DNA of 32,530 bases, taken from positions 1-32,530 of the forward strand of contig JAJOHZ010000008.1 in NCBI GenBank assembly GCA_021209625.1, written 5' to 3'. Below are positions 1 to 9,827 of the stretch, in pieces; the first letter of the stretch is position 1; each line of letters begins with the position of its first letter. The notes beneath the pieces were generated by a model. The model made no database searches and was not told the origin of the DNA. It saw only the letters and a list, made by a program, of their open reading frames with translations. The position numbers were made by a program, and so were the translations under genes. The DNA is from Erysipelotrichaceae bacterium (lineage in GTDB: Bacteria > Bacillota_I > Bacilli_A > Erysipelotrichales > Erysipelotrichaceae).

Positions 1-608
1 AAGACTCTCTCAACATCATTAAACGAGTGCTAGATGAACATGATATATTCGTGATTTCAGATGATGTCTATGCTCAACTTGTGTATGAAGACGTAACATT
101 CCTTAATCAAGACATTAAATACAAAGATAAGATCATTTTGACCCAATCCTTATCCAAACCCTATGCAATGACAGGGTGGAGAATTGGATATCTATGTGCC
201 CACAAATCCATCATTAAGAATGCTCATAAGGTACAACAATACGCAGCAGCAGGGATTCCACTCTTCATTCAAGATGCAGCAGAAGTTGCACTTAATACCA
301 ATGTGGATTCGATGAAAGCCTTCTACAAGCAAAACCGAGACGATGTAGTAAAACTACTTCAAGAACATCATGTTCCATTTGTTTATCCTCAAGGGGCTTT
401 CTACATTTTCATTAACATAAGCGCAAAAGGATTAGATTCATGGACCTTCGCTACGCAACTCCTGCATGAGAAACACGTTGCTGTCATTCCAGGAGTAGTG
501 TTCTCACCACAGTCAGATCACTACATTCGTATTTCCTTAGCAGCATCAAATCAAGAATGTGTTGAGGGAGTATCACGACTCATTCACTTTCTTCAAGGTC
601 AATCATGA
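1..608 (+). CDS. Aminotransferase class I/II (PLP-dependent), C-terminal part; gene begins upstream of the window
   Basis: Frame open from window edge to TGA at 606-608; 'SLSKPYAMTGWRIGYL' PLP-lysine region and C-terminal 'HYIRISLAASNQECVEGVSRL' typical of fold-type I aminotransferases. Confidence 0.9.
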   Translation, partial: DSLNIIKRVLDEHDIFVISDDVYAQLVYEDVTFLNQDIKYKDKIILTQSLSKPYAMTGWRIGYLCAHKSIIKNAHKVQQYAAAGIPLFIQDAAEVALNTNVDSMKAFYKQNRDDVVKLLQEHHVPFVYPQGAFYIFINISAKGLDSWTFATQLLHEKHVAVIPGVVFSPQSDHYIRISLAASNQECVEGVSRLIHFLQGQS

Positions 609-633
609 GTAAAGACACCAAAAATCTTCCTTA

Positions 634-1062
634 GTGTATTATGCGATTCAAATTCTTTTTTCAGTTGTCTTATGGATTGCATTTACAGTCAATCATCCAC
701 TAAGGAATGTCACCAATGCTACTCTCAGATATGGATTAAGTATTCTGTTCATCTCCTTGCTCTATTTATTTTTAGGTTACATCACCATGCTCGCAAGACA
801 CACGTTCCTAAAAAACAATTCAGATGCATTTAGAATGATGACCATTATCATACTAATCAATGCGTTAAGTGCCATCATCTTTTATTTAACTTACAATGTA
901 CTCGTTTTTAGATCCTTAAACATCGTTTCGATCATGCTTAATTTCCCAGGTTATCTATTCTTACTACTTAAGCCGCTGTCCATTCTAAACCTTGGTGTCA
1001 TTGTTGTATTAGCTCCATTCTCATTCACGCTTGGACTCTTAATCAGACAAACTCACCATTAA
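634..1062 (+). CDS. Small multi-TM membrane protein of unknown function (true start possibly ATG 605 with a 1-nt frameshift)
   Basis: 142-aa hydrophobic ORF, about 4 predicted TM segments. Confidence 0.6.
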   Translation: MYYAIQILFSVVLWIAFTVNHPLRNVTNATLRYGLSILFISLLYLFLGYITMLARHTFLKNNSDAFRMMTIIILINALSAIIFYLTYNVLVFRSLNIVSIMLNFPGYLFLLLKPLSILNLGVIVVLAPFSFTLGLLIRQTHH

Positions 1063-1071
1063 GGAGCAACT

Positions 1072-1416
1072 ATGAAACAATTCATCATAAGCATCAAACC
1101 TCTCATCATTCTCTTATTAACGTATGTGCTGTACCAAATCAGTGATTGGTTATTCAATGGTCAACCATACACCATGATGGTCAGTTTAGTCACCATTGCA
1201 ATGTTTTTCTCATTAGGGCTCATGCTACATGGTGGTAAAAGAAAAAACCAAGACTGGGTTAAGAAAGTCTTGATTAGTTTACTCATTATCCTCATTGCTT
1301 TTGATCGTCTTGGAGTTATCTCAATCACATGGTTATCCATCAGTGTGTTCATGAATGCCTACCCCTCATTAATTAATGGATTCATAGTCTATTTAGGATG
1401 GTTATTCTTCGAATAA
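1072..1416 (+). CDS. Small membrane protein of unknown function
   Basis: 114-aa ORF, 'aaggagcaactATG' RBS, 3-4 hydrophobic segments. Confidence 0.65.
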   Translation: MKQFIISIKPLIILLLTYVLYQISDWLFNGQPYTMMVSLVTIAMFFSLGLMLHGGKRKNQDWVKKVLISLLIILIAFDRLGVISITWLSISVFMNAYPSLINGFIVYLGWLFFE

Positions 1417-2076
1417 GATTCGTCCAAGTCGTAAATGAGTCGCATCATACTCAAGCGCTATTGTGTAATCATCACTCATCCCCATGGATAATATTGTCAT
1501 GTGTGGTGAGTTTTTTTGTATTCTTTGACTGATTAAAGAAGCTTCATGAAAAACAGCTTTCGTTTCATTAAGATCACCACTAGAAGGACCCATAACCATG
1601 ATTCCTAGCATCTTTACATTAGGGTAGTCATCTTGATGATGAATGATTTCATTTAAGGTTTCCTCATCCATTCCATACTTCGACGCTTCTTTTGTCAAAT
1701 TAAGTTGAAGTAACACACTGACAATCATGTTCAACTTCTTAGCTTCATCATCAATCACTTTAAGCAGTTTAATTGAATCCACAGAATGAATCAATGCAAC
1801 CCAAGGTAACAAGGCTTTAACCTTGTTGGTTTGTAGATGACCAACAAAGTGCCACTTCCAAGGTTGGCCAATTTTTGCCTTACTAAGCAACTCTTGCACC
1901 TTATTTTCTCCAAAATCAGTCACACCACAAGCGTTCAAAGCTTCGATTTCTTGGATACTACGATGTTTACTCACCGCAACACAAACCACATGCTGAGGAA
2001 TAGAATTTAGAAGTAACGTTTTCATACCCTCATTATAGATTAAAACCTTTGATTCGTCACTTGTATGGTGATTCAC
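1402..2076 (-). CDS. YggS/PLPBP family pyridoxal phosphate homeostasis protein
   Basis: Motifs 'VAVSKHRSIQEIEAL', 'FGENKVQELLSKA', 'WHFVGHLQTNKVK', 'IHSVDS', 'LSMGMSDDYTIAL'. Confidence 0.95.
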   Translation of the reverse strand: MNHHTSDESKVLIYNEGMKTLLLNSIPQHVVCVAVSKHRSIQEIEALNACGVTDFGENKVQELLSKAKIGQPWKWHFVGHLQTNKVKALLPWVALIHSVDSIKLLKVIDDEAKKLNMIVSVLLQLNLTKEASKYGMDEETLNEIIHHQDDYPNVKMLGIMVMGPSSGDLNETKAVFHEASLISQRIQKNSPHMTILSMGMSDDYTIALEYDATHLRLGRILFEE

Positions 2077-2107
2077 TTCTTTCTATAATGAATGTAGGAG
2101 AACCACT

Positions 2108-2842
2108 ATGACCTTCTTTACCCACTTCAGTGAACTATCATCCATTAATCCTGTTATGCCATTTGATGGGCAAAATCTTACCCTCATCCTTATTGGGCTC
2201 ATCAGTGCACTCATCCCCCTCATCATTGCAATCCCACTTAAAGAAAAAGGAAGACGTAACGTTTTGATTGGAGTTGTTGTCCTTATTGTTGGATTAGAGA
2301 TAGCACGACAAATCTGGGCTTTATCCTTAGGACGTTATGATTTTGCGGAAATGCTACCCCTTCATTTATGTGGCATGCAAATCATCCTAATGCCAATCAT
2401 GCTAAAAACTAACAAGTCTCATTGGAGAACCTTTGTTTACTTAACAGCCTTAATTGGGGCACTTGCAGCATTGCTGTTCAATGAAACCATCTTAGAGAAA
2501 TACCCATTATGGCATTTTCAAAGTCTACAATCTTTCATCATCCATGGACTCATTATGGTTGTTCCTCTCTATGACATCATTTGGATGAAGTTTAGACCAT
2601 CATTCAAAGACCTCCCTTTTGCGATCATTTTCATGGTTTATCTCCTCATTCAAAGCATCATTATTAATGCTATTACTTCAGGAAACTATCTGTTTGCTTC
2701 ATATGCACCGAAGAACACCCCATTAGAACTTGTTGAAGGGATAGTAGGATCAACACTCTATATTCCGGTAATGTTTGGCATTGTCATTCTCATTTGGGTA
2801 TTACAACTTCTGCCTTTCTATAAAAGGAGATCACAAGCATGA
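2108..2842 (+). CDS. TIGR02206/YwaF family integral membrane protein
   Basis: Multi-TM protein with 'EIARQIW...AEMLPLHLCGMQIILMPIML' typical of the YwaF-like family. Confidence 0.8.
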   Translation: MTFFTHFSELSSINPVMPFDGQNLTLILIGLISALIPLIIAIPLKEKGRRNVLIGVVVLIVGLEIARQIWALSLGRYDFAEMLPLHLCGMQIILMPIMLKTNKSHWRTFVYLTALIGALAALLFNETILEKYPLWHFQSLQSFIIHGLIMVVPLYDIIWMKFRPSFKDLPFAIIFMVYLLIQSIIINAITSGNYLFASYAPKNTPLELVEGIVGSTLYIPVMFGIVILIWVLQLLPFYKRRSQA

Positions 2843-4490
2843 GACCCTTCAAAGAAGCTGTTTTTTATCAAATTTGGCCACGCAGTTTTAAAGATTCAAA
2901 CCAAGATGGAATCGGTGATCTGCAAGGTATCATATCTCAACTTGATTATCTACAATCGCTCAATGTAGATTATCTTTGGATATCCCCATTTTATCAATCA
3001 CCTCAAGATGATTATGGTTATGATGTCAGCGATTATCGACAGATTGATCCTAGCTATGGAACCATGAGCGACTTTCGTTTACTTGTACACGAAGCAAAGC
3101 ACAGAAATATCGGTATCATCTGTGATTTAGTCGCTAATCACACCTCAACTCAACATGCATGGTTTCAAGAAGCACTCAACAATCCTGACAGTGATAAAAG
3201 AGATTACTACTTCTTTAGACCCATCAATGAAGGGTTACCAAACAACTGGATTTCAATTTTTGGTGGCAGTGCATGGACTCAAGTCAGTGAAAAAGATTAT
3301 GCATTAACCTTATTTACACCAACCCAAGCTGATTTAAACTGGGATAACCCTAAAGTAAGACAAGAAATCAATGATATTATGCGCTTTTGGCTTGATATGG
3401 GCATTGCAGGTTTTCGATTGGATGTATTCAACACTATTTCAAAGATTGATGGATTAATCAGTAAATACCCTCAAAAGAAAGGATTTCAGTTTGCGGATGA
3501 TTACATCCTCAATCGTCCCAAAGGACAACAGTATCTTAAAGCATTACTACAAGATCTCAAACAAGATTATCAATTCATCACCATAGGTGAGGGGATGTTG
3601 ATTGACCAAGAAGCAGCCGCCATCATGTGTGGACCTGAAAAAATCAACTTGATATGATCATCCACTTTGATTTGCATATGTTAGGATGTGGACCCTTAGG
3701 CAAGTTTGATTTTAGAAAAGGTTATTGGTATTCAACAAAGGATTTTAAAAATGTCCTTCATTCTTGGAACAAAGCAGCCATCAAACATGAATTTCATGTG
3801 GCTTCAACCATGTCCAATCATGATCAACCACGCGCGGTATCTCGTTTTGGTGATGATCACACCTATCGCTTTGAAAGTGCTAAAGCTCTTTTTGCGATTA
3901 ATTTCTTCAATGTGGGTAGCCCCTTTATTTATCAAGGTGAAGAAATTGCGATGAAGAACATGAAACTTCCGATTGAAGATTGGAAAGACTTTGAAGCGAA
4001 GAACACTTATAAAGCACTTCAAAGTATGATGAAAGTCCCAGCATTCCTAGCAAAGAAAATCATTCAAAAAATGAGCCGTGATCATGCTCGTGGTGTGATG
4101 CAGTGGAATCATAGTGCCAATGGTGGCTTCAGTGAAGTGCAACCATGGTTTAAGGTGAATGATGATTATGAGTCAATCAATGTTGAAAAGCAAAACGACG
4201 ATTCGGACAGTGTTCTTAACTATGTAAGGCAACTCACACATTTGTATCATTCTATCTCAGCTTTCACACTAGGAAAGCACACTGAAAGCATGATTGATCA
4301 TCCATATCTCATTATGATGCATAAAGATGATGGAAAACAAAGAATCAGCTGCATATGTAATTTTTCAAAAAAGAGCGTGAAGTTCACCTTAATGGATGAT
4401 GAAGTGATTCTCTTATCCAATGTAAATCATCATTCTAATAATCAACTTCAACCCTATGAAACGCTTATTACTTTAAAAACTCATTTTTAA
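2839..4490 (+). CDS. GH13 alpha-glucosidase / oligo-1,6-glucosidase, split by a 1-nt frameshift near 3638-3643
   Basis: ORFs 2839..3657 and 3654..4490 are consecutive parts of one GH13 enzyme ('VFYQIWPRSFKDSNQDGIGDLQGI', 'GFRLDVFNTISK', 'STMSNHDQPRAVSRFGDD', 'PFIYQGEEIAM'); adding one A to the A6 run restores one frame. Confidence 0.93.
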
Positions 4491-4552
4491 AAGTATCATC
4501 AATGAAACCAATACCTCAATTTGATATGATAGGACTACTCAGGAGGAAGATT

Positions 4553-5374
4553 ATGTTAGTCATCGGAAATAAAGCCCCAGAATTTACTTTACAAAATGAA
4601 GCAGGAGATTTAGTTTCACTCAGTGATTTCAAAGATCAAACCTTAGTCTTATACTTCTATCCTAAAGATGATACCCCAGGTTGCACAACCCAAGCATGTT
4701 CATATCGAGATTCTAGTGAAGAATTCGTTAAAAGAGGAGTCAAAGTTGTAGGGATATCCAAAGATGATGTGAAGTCACACAAGAAGTTTCAAGAGAAATA
4801 CGAATTAAACTTTACGATTCTTGCCGATCCTGAAACCATCGTGGTTCAACGCTATGGTGTGTGGAAAGAGAAATCCATGTATGGTAAGAAATACATGGGT
4901 GTTGCGAGAACAACCTTTGTGATTATAAAAGGAGTGATCCAAGCCATCTTTGAGAATGTTGATCCAAAAAACGATGTTGAACAAGTCCTGGCGTTTTTTA
5001 GACCAACAATGAGACCGCTCTATGCGGGACTCGCGATGATGATGTTTGCATTAGGAGTTATAGGAGCATTTCTTCCCGTCATGCCAACCACCATCTTTGT
5101 GATTCTATCGCTCTATTTTGCTTCAAAGAGTTCACCAAAGCTTGCATCAAAAATCAAGCAATCCACAATTGTTAATGAATACTATGATGAAGATGCTCAA
5201 TCTTTATCCATGACACTCTCAAGAAAGATAAAAATATTGATTGTGGTAGGATTAACGTTAACCTTGGCTTTTGTTCTTGTGGATGTGATGTGGATTAGAA
5301 TGTTCTTAATCATTCTATATTTACTTAAAGTGTTCACTTTTATCTTTATCGTTCAAACAAAGAAAGCAACTTAA
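4553..5374 (+). CDS. Thioredoxin-dependent peroxiredoxin (BCP/PrxQ type) in frame with a DUF454 (YbaN-like) membrane domain
   Basis: RBS 'aggaggaag' before ATG 4553; 'YFYPKDDTPGCTTQACSYRD' peroxidatic site; C-terminal 'LGVIGAFLPVMPTTIFVILSLYFASKSSPKL' DUF454 signature. ORF caller start at 4502 is likely too early. Confidence 0.85.
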   Translation: MLVIGNKAPEFTLQNEAGDLVSLSDFKDQTLVLYFYPKDDTPGCTTQACSYRDSSEEFVKRGVKVVGISKDDVKSHKKFQEKYELNFTILADPETIVVQRYGVWKEKSMYGKKYMGVARTTFVIIKGVIQAIFENVDPKNDVEQVLAFFRPTMRPLYAGLAMMMFALGVIGAFLPVMPTTIFVILSLYFASKSSPKLASKIKQSTIVNEYYDEDAQSLSMTLSRKIKILIVVGLTLTLAFVLVDVMWIRMFLIILYLLKVFTFIFIVQTKKAT

Positions 5375-5390
5375 TCAAGTTGCTTTTGTG
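5363..5390. terminator. Bidirectional hairpin terminator overlapping the stop codons of two convergent genes
   Basis: Stem AAAGCAACTT / AAGTTGCTTT, AATC loop. Confidence 0.8.
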
Positions 5391-6390
5391 CATTAATGAA
5401 CTGGATAAAGCGCATGATGGCTTCATCATTGATATCAAGATGAGTCACTAGACGTAACCAACCTTGAGTGCTAGGACTCAACAACACATCAAAGTCTCTA
5501 GCATCATGTAACCATTGTTTTTCATTATGATGAGGCTGCAATTTAAAGTAAACCATATTGATGTCTCGATGTGTGAGTAAAACTTCATACCCCGATTGAA
5601 CTAAATGCTGTGCGATAAGATTGGCACGATGATGATCCTCAATTAATCGTTCAACATGGTGCTCTAATGCATACAAGCCAGCAGCCGCAAGGATTCCCCC
5701 TTGTCTGATACCTCCACCCAACATTTTTCGATAACGCCGAGCTTGTGCAATCAACCTTTTAGATCCACACAGCATGGATCCAATCGGAGCACCTAGTCCC
5801 TTGGATAAACAAAACATCAAGGAATCAGCTTGACTTATGACGTCTTTAAGCGGAGCATTCAAAGTGATATGAGCGTTAAATAATCGAGCTCCATCCATAT
5901 GCACCTTATATCCATCACTGTGGGCTTGATGGATGATATCGTCCATGTCTTTGATAGAGACAACCCGTCCATCACCAAGGGCATTTTCAACCACCACACA
6001 GCTTATTCTTGGGAAATGAATGTTATCCATTCCACGATATTTATCAAGATCATCTTTGCTTAAATAACCTGAATCATTATAAACCAGTTGAGGATAGACA
6101 CTCGATAATAAACTGATAGCTCCGACCTCATAACGATTCACATGTGCGTTGGCATGCATAAGCACACCATCCCCTTTTTGAGTATGACACATAATGGCCA
6201 ATTGATTTCCCATGGTTCCAGACAAGACAAACAATGCATCTTCAAAACCAGTTAAATGGGCCACATGTTTCTCAAGTCGTTTTAAAGTAGGATCATCTTC
6301 ATACACATCATCACCTACTTCAGCCTCCATCATGAACGCTCTCATTGCTTGTGTCGGCTTAGTTACAGTATCACTTCTAAAGTCAAACAT
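5371..6390 (-). CDS. Low-specificity L-threonine aldolase family protein
   Basis: 'MFDFRSDTVTKPTQAMRAFMMEAEVGDDVYEDDPT', 'LSKGLGAPIGSMLCGS'; RBS 'aaggag' upstream of ATG at 6390 (the ORF track's 6423 start is probably too long). Confidence 0.93.
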   Translation of the reverse strand: MFDFRSDTVTKPTQAMRAFMMEAEVGDDVYEDDPTLKRLEKHVAHLTGFEDALFVLSGTMGNQLAIMCHTQKGDGVLMHANAHVNRYEVGAISLLSSVYPQLVYNDSGYLSKDDLDKYRGMDNIHFPRISCVVVENALGDGRVVSIKDMDDIIHQAHSDGYKVHMDGARLFNAHITLNAPLKDVISQADSLMFCLSKGLGAPIGSMLCGSKRLIAQARRYRKMLGGGIRQGGILAAAGLYALEHHVERLIEDHHRANLIAQHLVQSGYEVLLTHRDINMVYFKLQPHHNEKQWLHDARDFDVLLSPSTQGWLRLVTHLDINDEAIMRFIQFINAQKQLD

Positions 6391-6589
6391 AGGGTTCTCC
6401 TTAAATTGTTCTTTCTTTTTCATCCAACATTGAGTAAACTACTTGTGAGAGGATTTTTCGTATGAACTCATTACTCAATTTTTTATTGTTTGCCTCTAAT
6501 GGCAGAGTGCTTATTGCACTCATTACTTTCATTGTATCACTAGTCTTAACCCTCTGGTTAGGAAAAAATACCACCTTAACAAACTTCAA

Positions 6590-7789
6590 ATGATGATGTT
6601 TGTTTTGTTGGTCTTGTTTTGGGCTTCCATCAACATCATTCGATCTTATCGTCGTGTGTATGCCATTTCTGATGTGGATGTGGGTGGATTAGGACTTGAT
6701 GGCTTAGTCACGGCTTCCATCGTCTCTGCTTATGGATTAATCTCCATTTTTGCACGTCTACCTATTTTTATACTTTCAGATTGGTTTCAATCTCGCAAAT
6801 GGTTTATTGGGATTGCTTTATGGGCCATTATGCTCACAAGCATTTATGTGGTCGTTCAACCCGATGCGACATCATTGTATTTATCTTCACTCGCTTTAGG
6901 ACTTGGTGCAAGCATGCTTGCCTTGTTTAATGTGATGTTTTCAGAAACCTTTGATCCTAAAGATGCATTAGTATCCGTTTCTATTCTCTCAATTGCTCCT
7001 TTAATGGCGGAATTTTTGGTTGCTCCTTTACAAACCTATGCAACCCAAGAAGCAGTTAAAAACTACACTTTATTATGGTCACTCTCAGCTGTATTAGCTT
7101 TAGTTGCTTTTGTCTTACTTTTAGGACTCAAAGACAACAAAACCAAAGTAACTAACTTTAAACTGTCCACATTCTTTAGAATTCTTCTTACACCACGCTT
7201 TCTTTTCATTGCCTTGTTTGGTGTATTAGTTTCATTTGTTCGTTTCTCAACCTCTTCTGCCAACATGGTGGCTTATGCACGAACCGATGTGGTCAACATG
7301 TCTGCTTTGTTAGTGGCTTACTTGGATGTGGTGTTCACACTCTTTCAATTGGGTGCGGGTGTCATGGTTGGGATCTATCTTAAACAAAAATTAGGGGTTA
7401 AATGGACACTTGTGTTTGGTTTAGCTCTTTCAGGTGCATTTGCTTTAATTGGGGCATTAAGTACCCACGACTTAACTTTATTCTTTGCCTATGGACTCAA
7501 TGGTTTTGGCTATGGTATTACTTATAATCTACTCTTAGGATTAGCCTTAAGCTCCTTTATCAAAGAAGAAAGAGAAATGTCCATGGGAATTTATCAAACG
7601 TTCTTTGCGATTGGGATTTACTATGGTGATCAAATCTATGGGTTAGTCATGCAGTGGATAAAGGGATTAGTGGAAGGTGCAGCACTTTATCAAACGGTCT
7701 TTTTAGGGACTGCAGGATTAGTGACTGTCCTCATTATCTTAGTTCTCATCATAGTGAATGGAAAAATCAAACAAGGATTAGAAGCATGA
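6590..7789 (+). CDS. MFS transporter (N-terminus probably extends upstream through a frameshift)
   Basis: 399-aa protein with about 11-12 hydrophobic segments and MFS-like loops ('RLPIFILSDWFQSRKWFIGI'). Confidence 0.85.
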   Translation: MMMFVLLVLFWASINIIRSYRRVYAISDVDVGGLGLDGLVTASIVSAYGLISIFARLPIFILSDWFQSRKWFIGIALWAIMLTSIYVVVQPDATSLYLSSLALGLGASMLALFNVMFSETFDPKDALVSVSILSIAPLMAEFLVAPLQTYATQEAVKNYTLLWSLSAVLALVAFVLLLGLKDNKTKVTNFKLSTFFRILLTPRFLFIALFGVLVSFVRFSTSSANMVAYARTDVVNMSALLVAYLDVVFTLFQLGAGVMVGIYLKQKLGVKWTLVFGLALSGAFALIGALSTHDLTLFFAYGLNGFGYGITYNLLLGLALSSFIKEEREMSMGIYQTFFAIGIYYGDQIYGLVMQWIKGLVEGAALYQTVFLGTAGLVTVLIILVLIIVNGKIKQGLEA

Positions 7790-8634
7790 AACTGTTTGTT
7801 GAAGTGAATTCCACTGAAAACCTACGCCTTATACTTGAAAGTCAAGCTGATGTTTGTGTCATTGGACTTCAAGGGTTTTGTGGTGATAGACTAATGAGTG
7901 TCTCTTTAGAAACATTAGATGATGTGATTAAAACCATTCATGATCATGGCAAAAAAGTATGCCTCTTTTTTCCTTATATCATTTTACAGTCTCGTTTTAA
8001 AAACAATGAAGCATCTTTAAAACAAGTAGCACTCAAAAATCTTGATTACATTGCATGTGGGGATGTTGGATTAGGATACTTTCTAAAACATCACCAAAGC
8101 ACAGCACAACTCATCTTTATGAATGAAACGATGATTGCGAATACTTTTGATGCACAAACCTTTTTAGATTCAGGATTTGATTTATTTACTCCCGCAATGG
8201 ATATCACTCTAGAGAAGAAACGTATCTTTGCACATCAAATGCCAAAGCAGGCATTGTTTCAATTGTGTGGTACACATCTTATTTCGACTTCACATCGTCC
8301 ACTCCTTAGTTCTTATTATGATGTGATTAATCAAGATGGACCTAAGCAAGTTAAATTAAAGGAATTATCACGAGAGGCGAAGTATTTTGGTTTAGAAGAT
8401 GATCAAGGTTTTCATGTCTTTCATGATCGCCTCCTTGTCTTAGATGATCCTGCTGTCCTTGCGTGTGAACATGGATATCTTTCATCGTTATTTGTGGACA
8501 TTAAAGAAACTTTGATGTGGATTGAAATGCTGAAAAACAAATCATTCTCTTATGATGGTGTGAAACAACACTCTTCTCTTAATGTCTATCATGGATTAGA
8601 TGAAACCGATAAAGGATTGGAGGCTGGAACATGA
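7786..8634 (+). CDS. Peptidase U32-like protein (YrrN/TrhP1-like, tRNA wobble-uridine hydroxylation)
   Basis: ATGA overlap start at 7786; 'MKLFVEVNS...ADVCVIGLQGFCGDRLMSVSLE' and position immediately upstream of a second U32 gene, as in the yrrN-yrrO pair. Confidence 0.8.
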   Translation: MKLFVEVNSTENLRLILESQADVCVIGLQGFCGDRLMSVSLETLDDVIKTIHDHGKKVCLFFPYIILQSRFKNNEASLKQVALKNLDYIACGDVGLGYFLKHHQSTAQLIFMNETMIANTFDAQTFLDSGFDLFTPAMDITLEKKRIFAHQMPKQALFQLCGTHLISTSHRPLLSSYYDVINQDGPKQVKLKELSREAKYFGLEDDQGFHVFHDRLLVLDDPAVLACEHGYLSSLFVDIKETLMWIEMLKNKSFSYDGVKQHSSLNVYHGLDETDKGLEAGT

Positions 8635-9827
8635 GTGTAGAACTGCTTGCTCCTGCTGGAGATTTACTGCGATTAAAAGTGGCTTTTGATTTTGGGGCTG
8701 ATGCGGTGTTCATTGGAGGGAAAGCTTTTTCTCTTCGAGCACGTGCATCCAATTTCACAATGGATGATATCCAACAAGGGGTCAACATTGCCCATGCTAG
8801 AGGAAAGAAACTGTTTGTGACAGTCAACATTGTACCTCATGAAGACAATTTTGAAGGCATTGAACAGTATCTTACCCAACTCAATGCTATGGGAGTGGAT
8901 GCGATCATTGTCGCAAGCATTGCGATGGGGAAAATCAGTAAAAGAATTGCCCCAAACATGGAAGTGCATATTTCAACTCAAGTCAGTGCAGCCAATGAAC
9001 ATGCTTTAAGATTTTATAAGTCCCTTGGTTTTGATCGTGTTGTACTCGCGCGTGAATGCTCTCTAGATGATGTCAGAACCATGGTGAATCTTAACATCTT
9101 ACCCATAGAAGTGTTTATTCATGGTGGAATGTGTGTCAATGTCTCTGGAAGATGCACCTTATCCAACCATATGTCACTACGTGATGCTAATCGTGGAGGA
9201 TGTGCTCAAAGCTGTCGTTGGAGATATGAATTGATGACTTTGGATGAACAGACCATAATCTCAAATCCTAACCTAACCTTCACGATGTCATCCAAAGATC
9301 TTAATGCTACTCCTCATCTTAAAGAATTATTGGAAATGAATGTGGCATCGTTAAAAATTGAAGGCCGTATGAAAAGTGAATATTACGTTGCGACCATTGT
9401 GAATGCTTATCGTCATTTCATTGATCATGTGGATGAGTTGGATGAAGACAATCATGTGGCTTCAACACTGGTTGAATTATCCAAAGCAGCATCACGTGCG
9501 ACCTTTGATGGGTTCTATAAGACATTACCTCATTCTTCATCCATCTTATATGGCATCAATGGGGGAGGAATCAATCAAGATTTTGTGGGTGTTGTACGTA
9601 AGATTGAAGGTGATCGCATGTGGGTTGAAGTGCGCAATGTGTTCAATGATCAAGACGTCTTGGAAGTATTTGGACCTAACCATGAGAATCGCCAGTGGAC
9701 TGTTAGTGATTTGAAGAATGAAGATGAAGAAAGCATTACTCGAGCTTACCAGCCCATGTCTTGGGTTTCAATGCCTTGTATTCATCCAATCGAAATTGAT
9801 GAGTTCATCAGAAAGGTCACGCCATGA
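8631..9827 (+). CDS. Peptidase U32 family protein (YrrO/TrhP2-like, tRNA 5-hydroxyuridine synthesis)
   Basis: 'ELLAPAGDLLRLKVAFDFGADAVFIGGKAFSLRARASNFT', 'EVFIHGGMCVNVSGRCTLSNHMSLRDANRGGCAQSCRWRY'. Confidence 0.93.
   Translation: MSVELLAPAGDLLRLKVAFDFGADAVFIGGKAFSLRARASNFTMDDIQQGVNIAHARGKKLFVTVNIVPHEDNFEGIEQYLTQLNAMGVDAIIVASIAMGKISKRIAPNMEVHISTQVSAANEHALRFYKSLGFDRVVLARECSLDDVRTMVNLNILPIEVFIHGGMCVNVSGRCTLSNHMSLRDANRGGCAQSCRWRYELMTLDEQTIISNPNLTFTMSSKDLNATPHLKELLEMNVASLKIEGRMKSEYYVATIVNAYRHFIDHVDELDEDNHVASTLVELSKAASRATFDGFYKTLPHSSSILYGINGGGINQDFVGVVRKIEGDRMWVEVRNVFNDQDVLEVFGPNHENRQWTVSDLKNEDEESITRAYQPMSWVSMPCIHPIEIDEFIRKVTP

Noticed and set aside
6401-6589. 62-aa minus-strand ORF upstream of threonine aldolase
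   Set aside because: Antisense to the likely MFS N-terminus; no family features
8579-8969. Minus-strand ORFs across the U32 genes, and + ORF 9403..9714
   Set aside because: Out-of-frame or antisense to highly conserved U32 coding sequence
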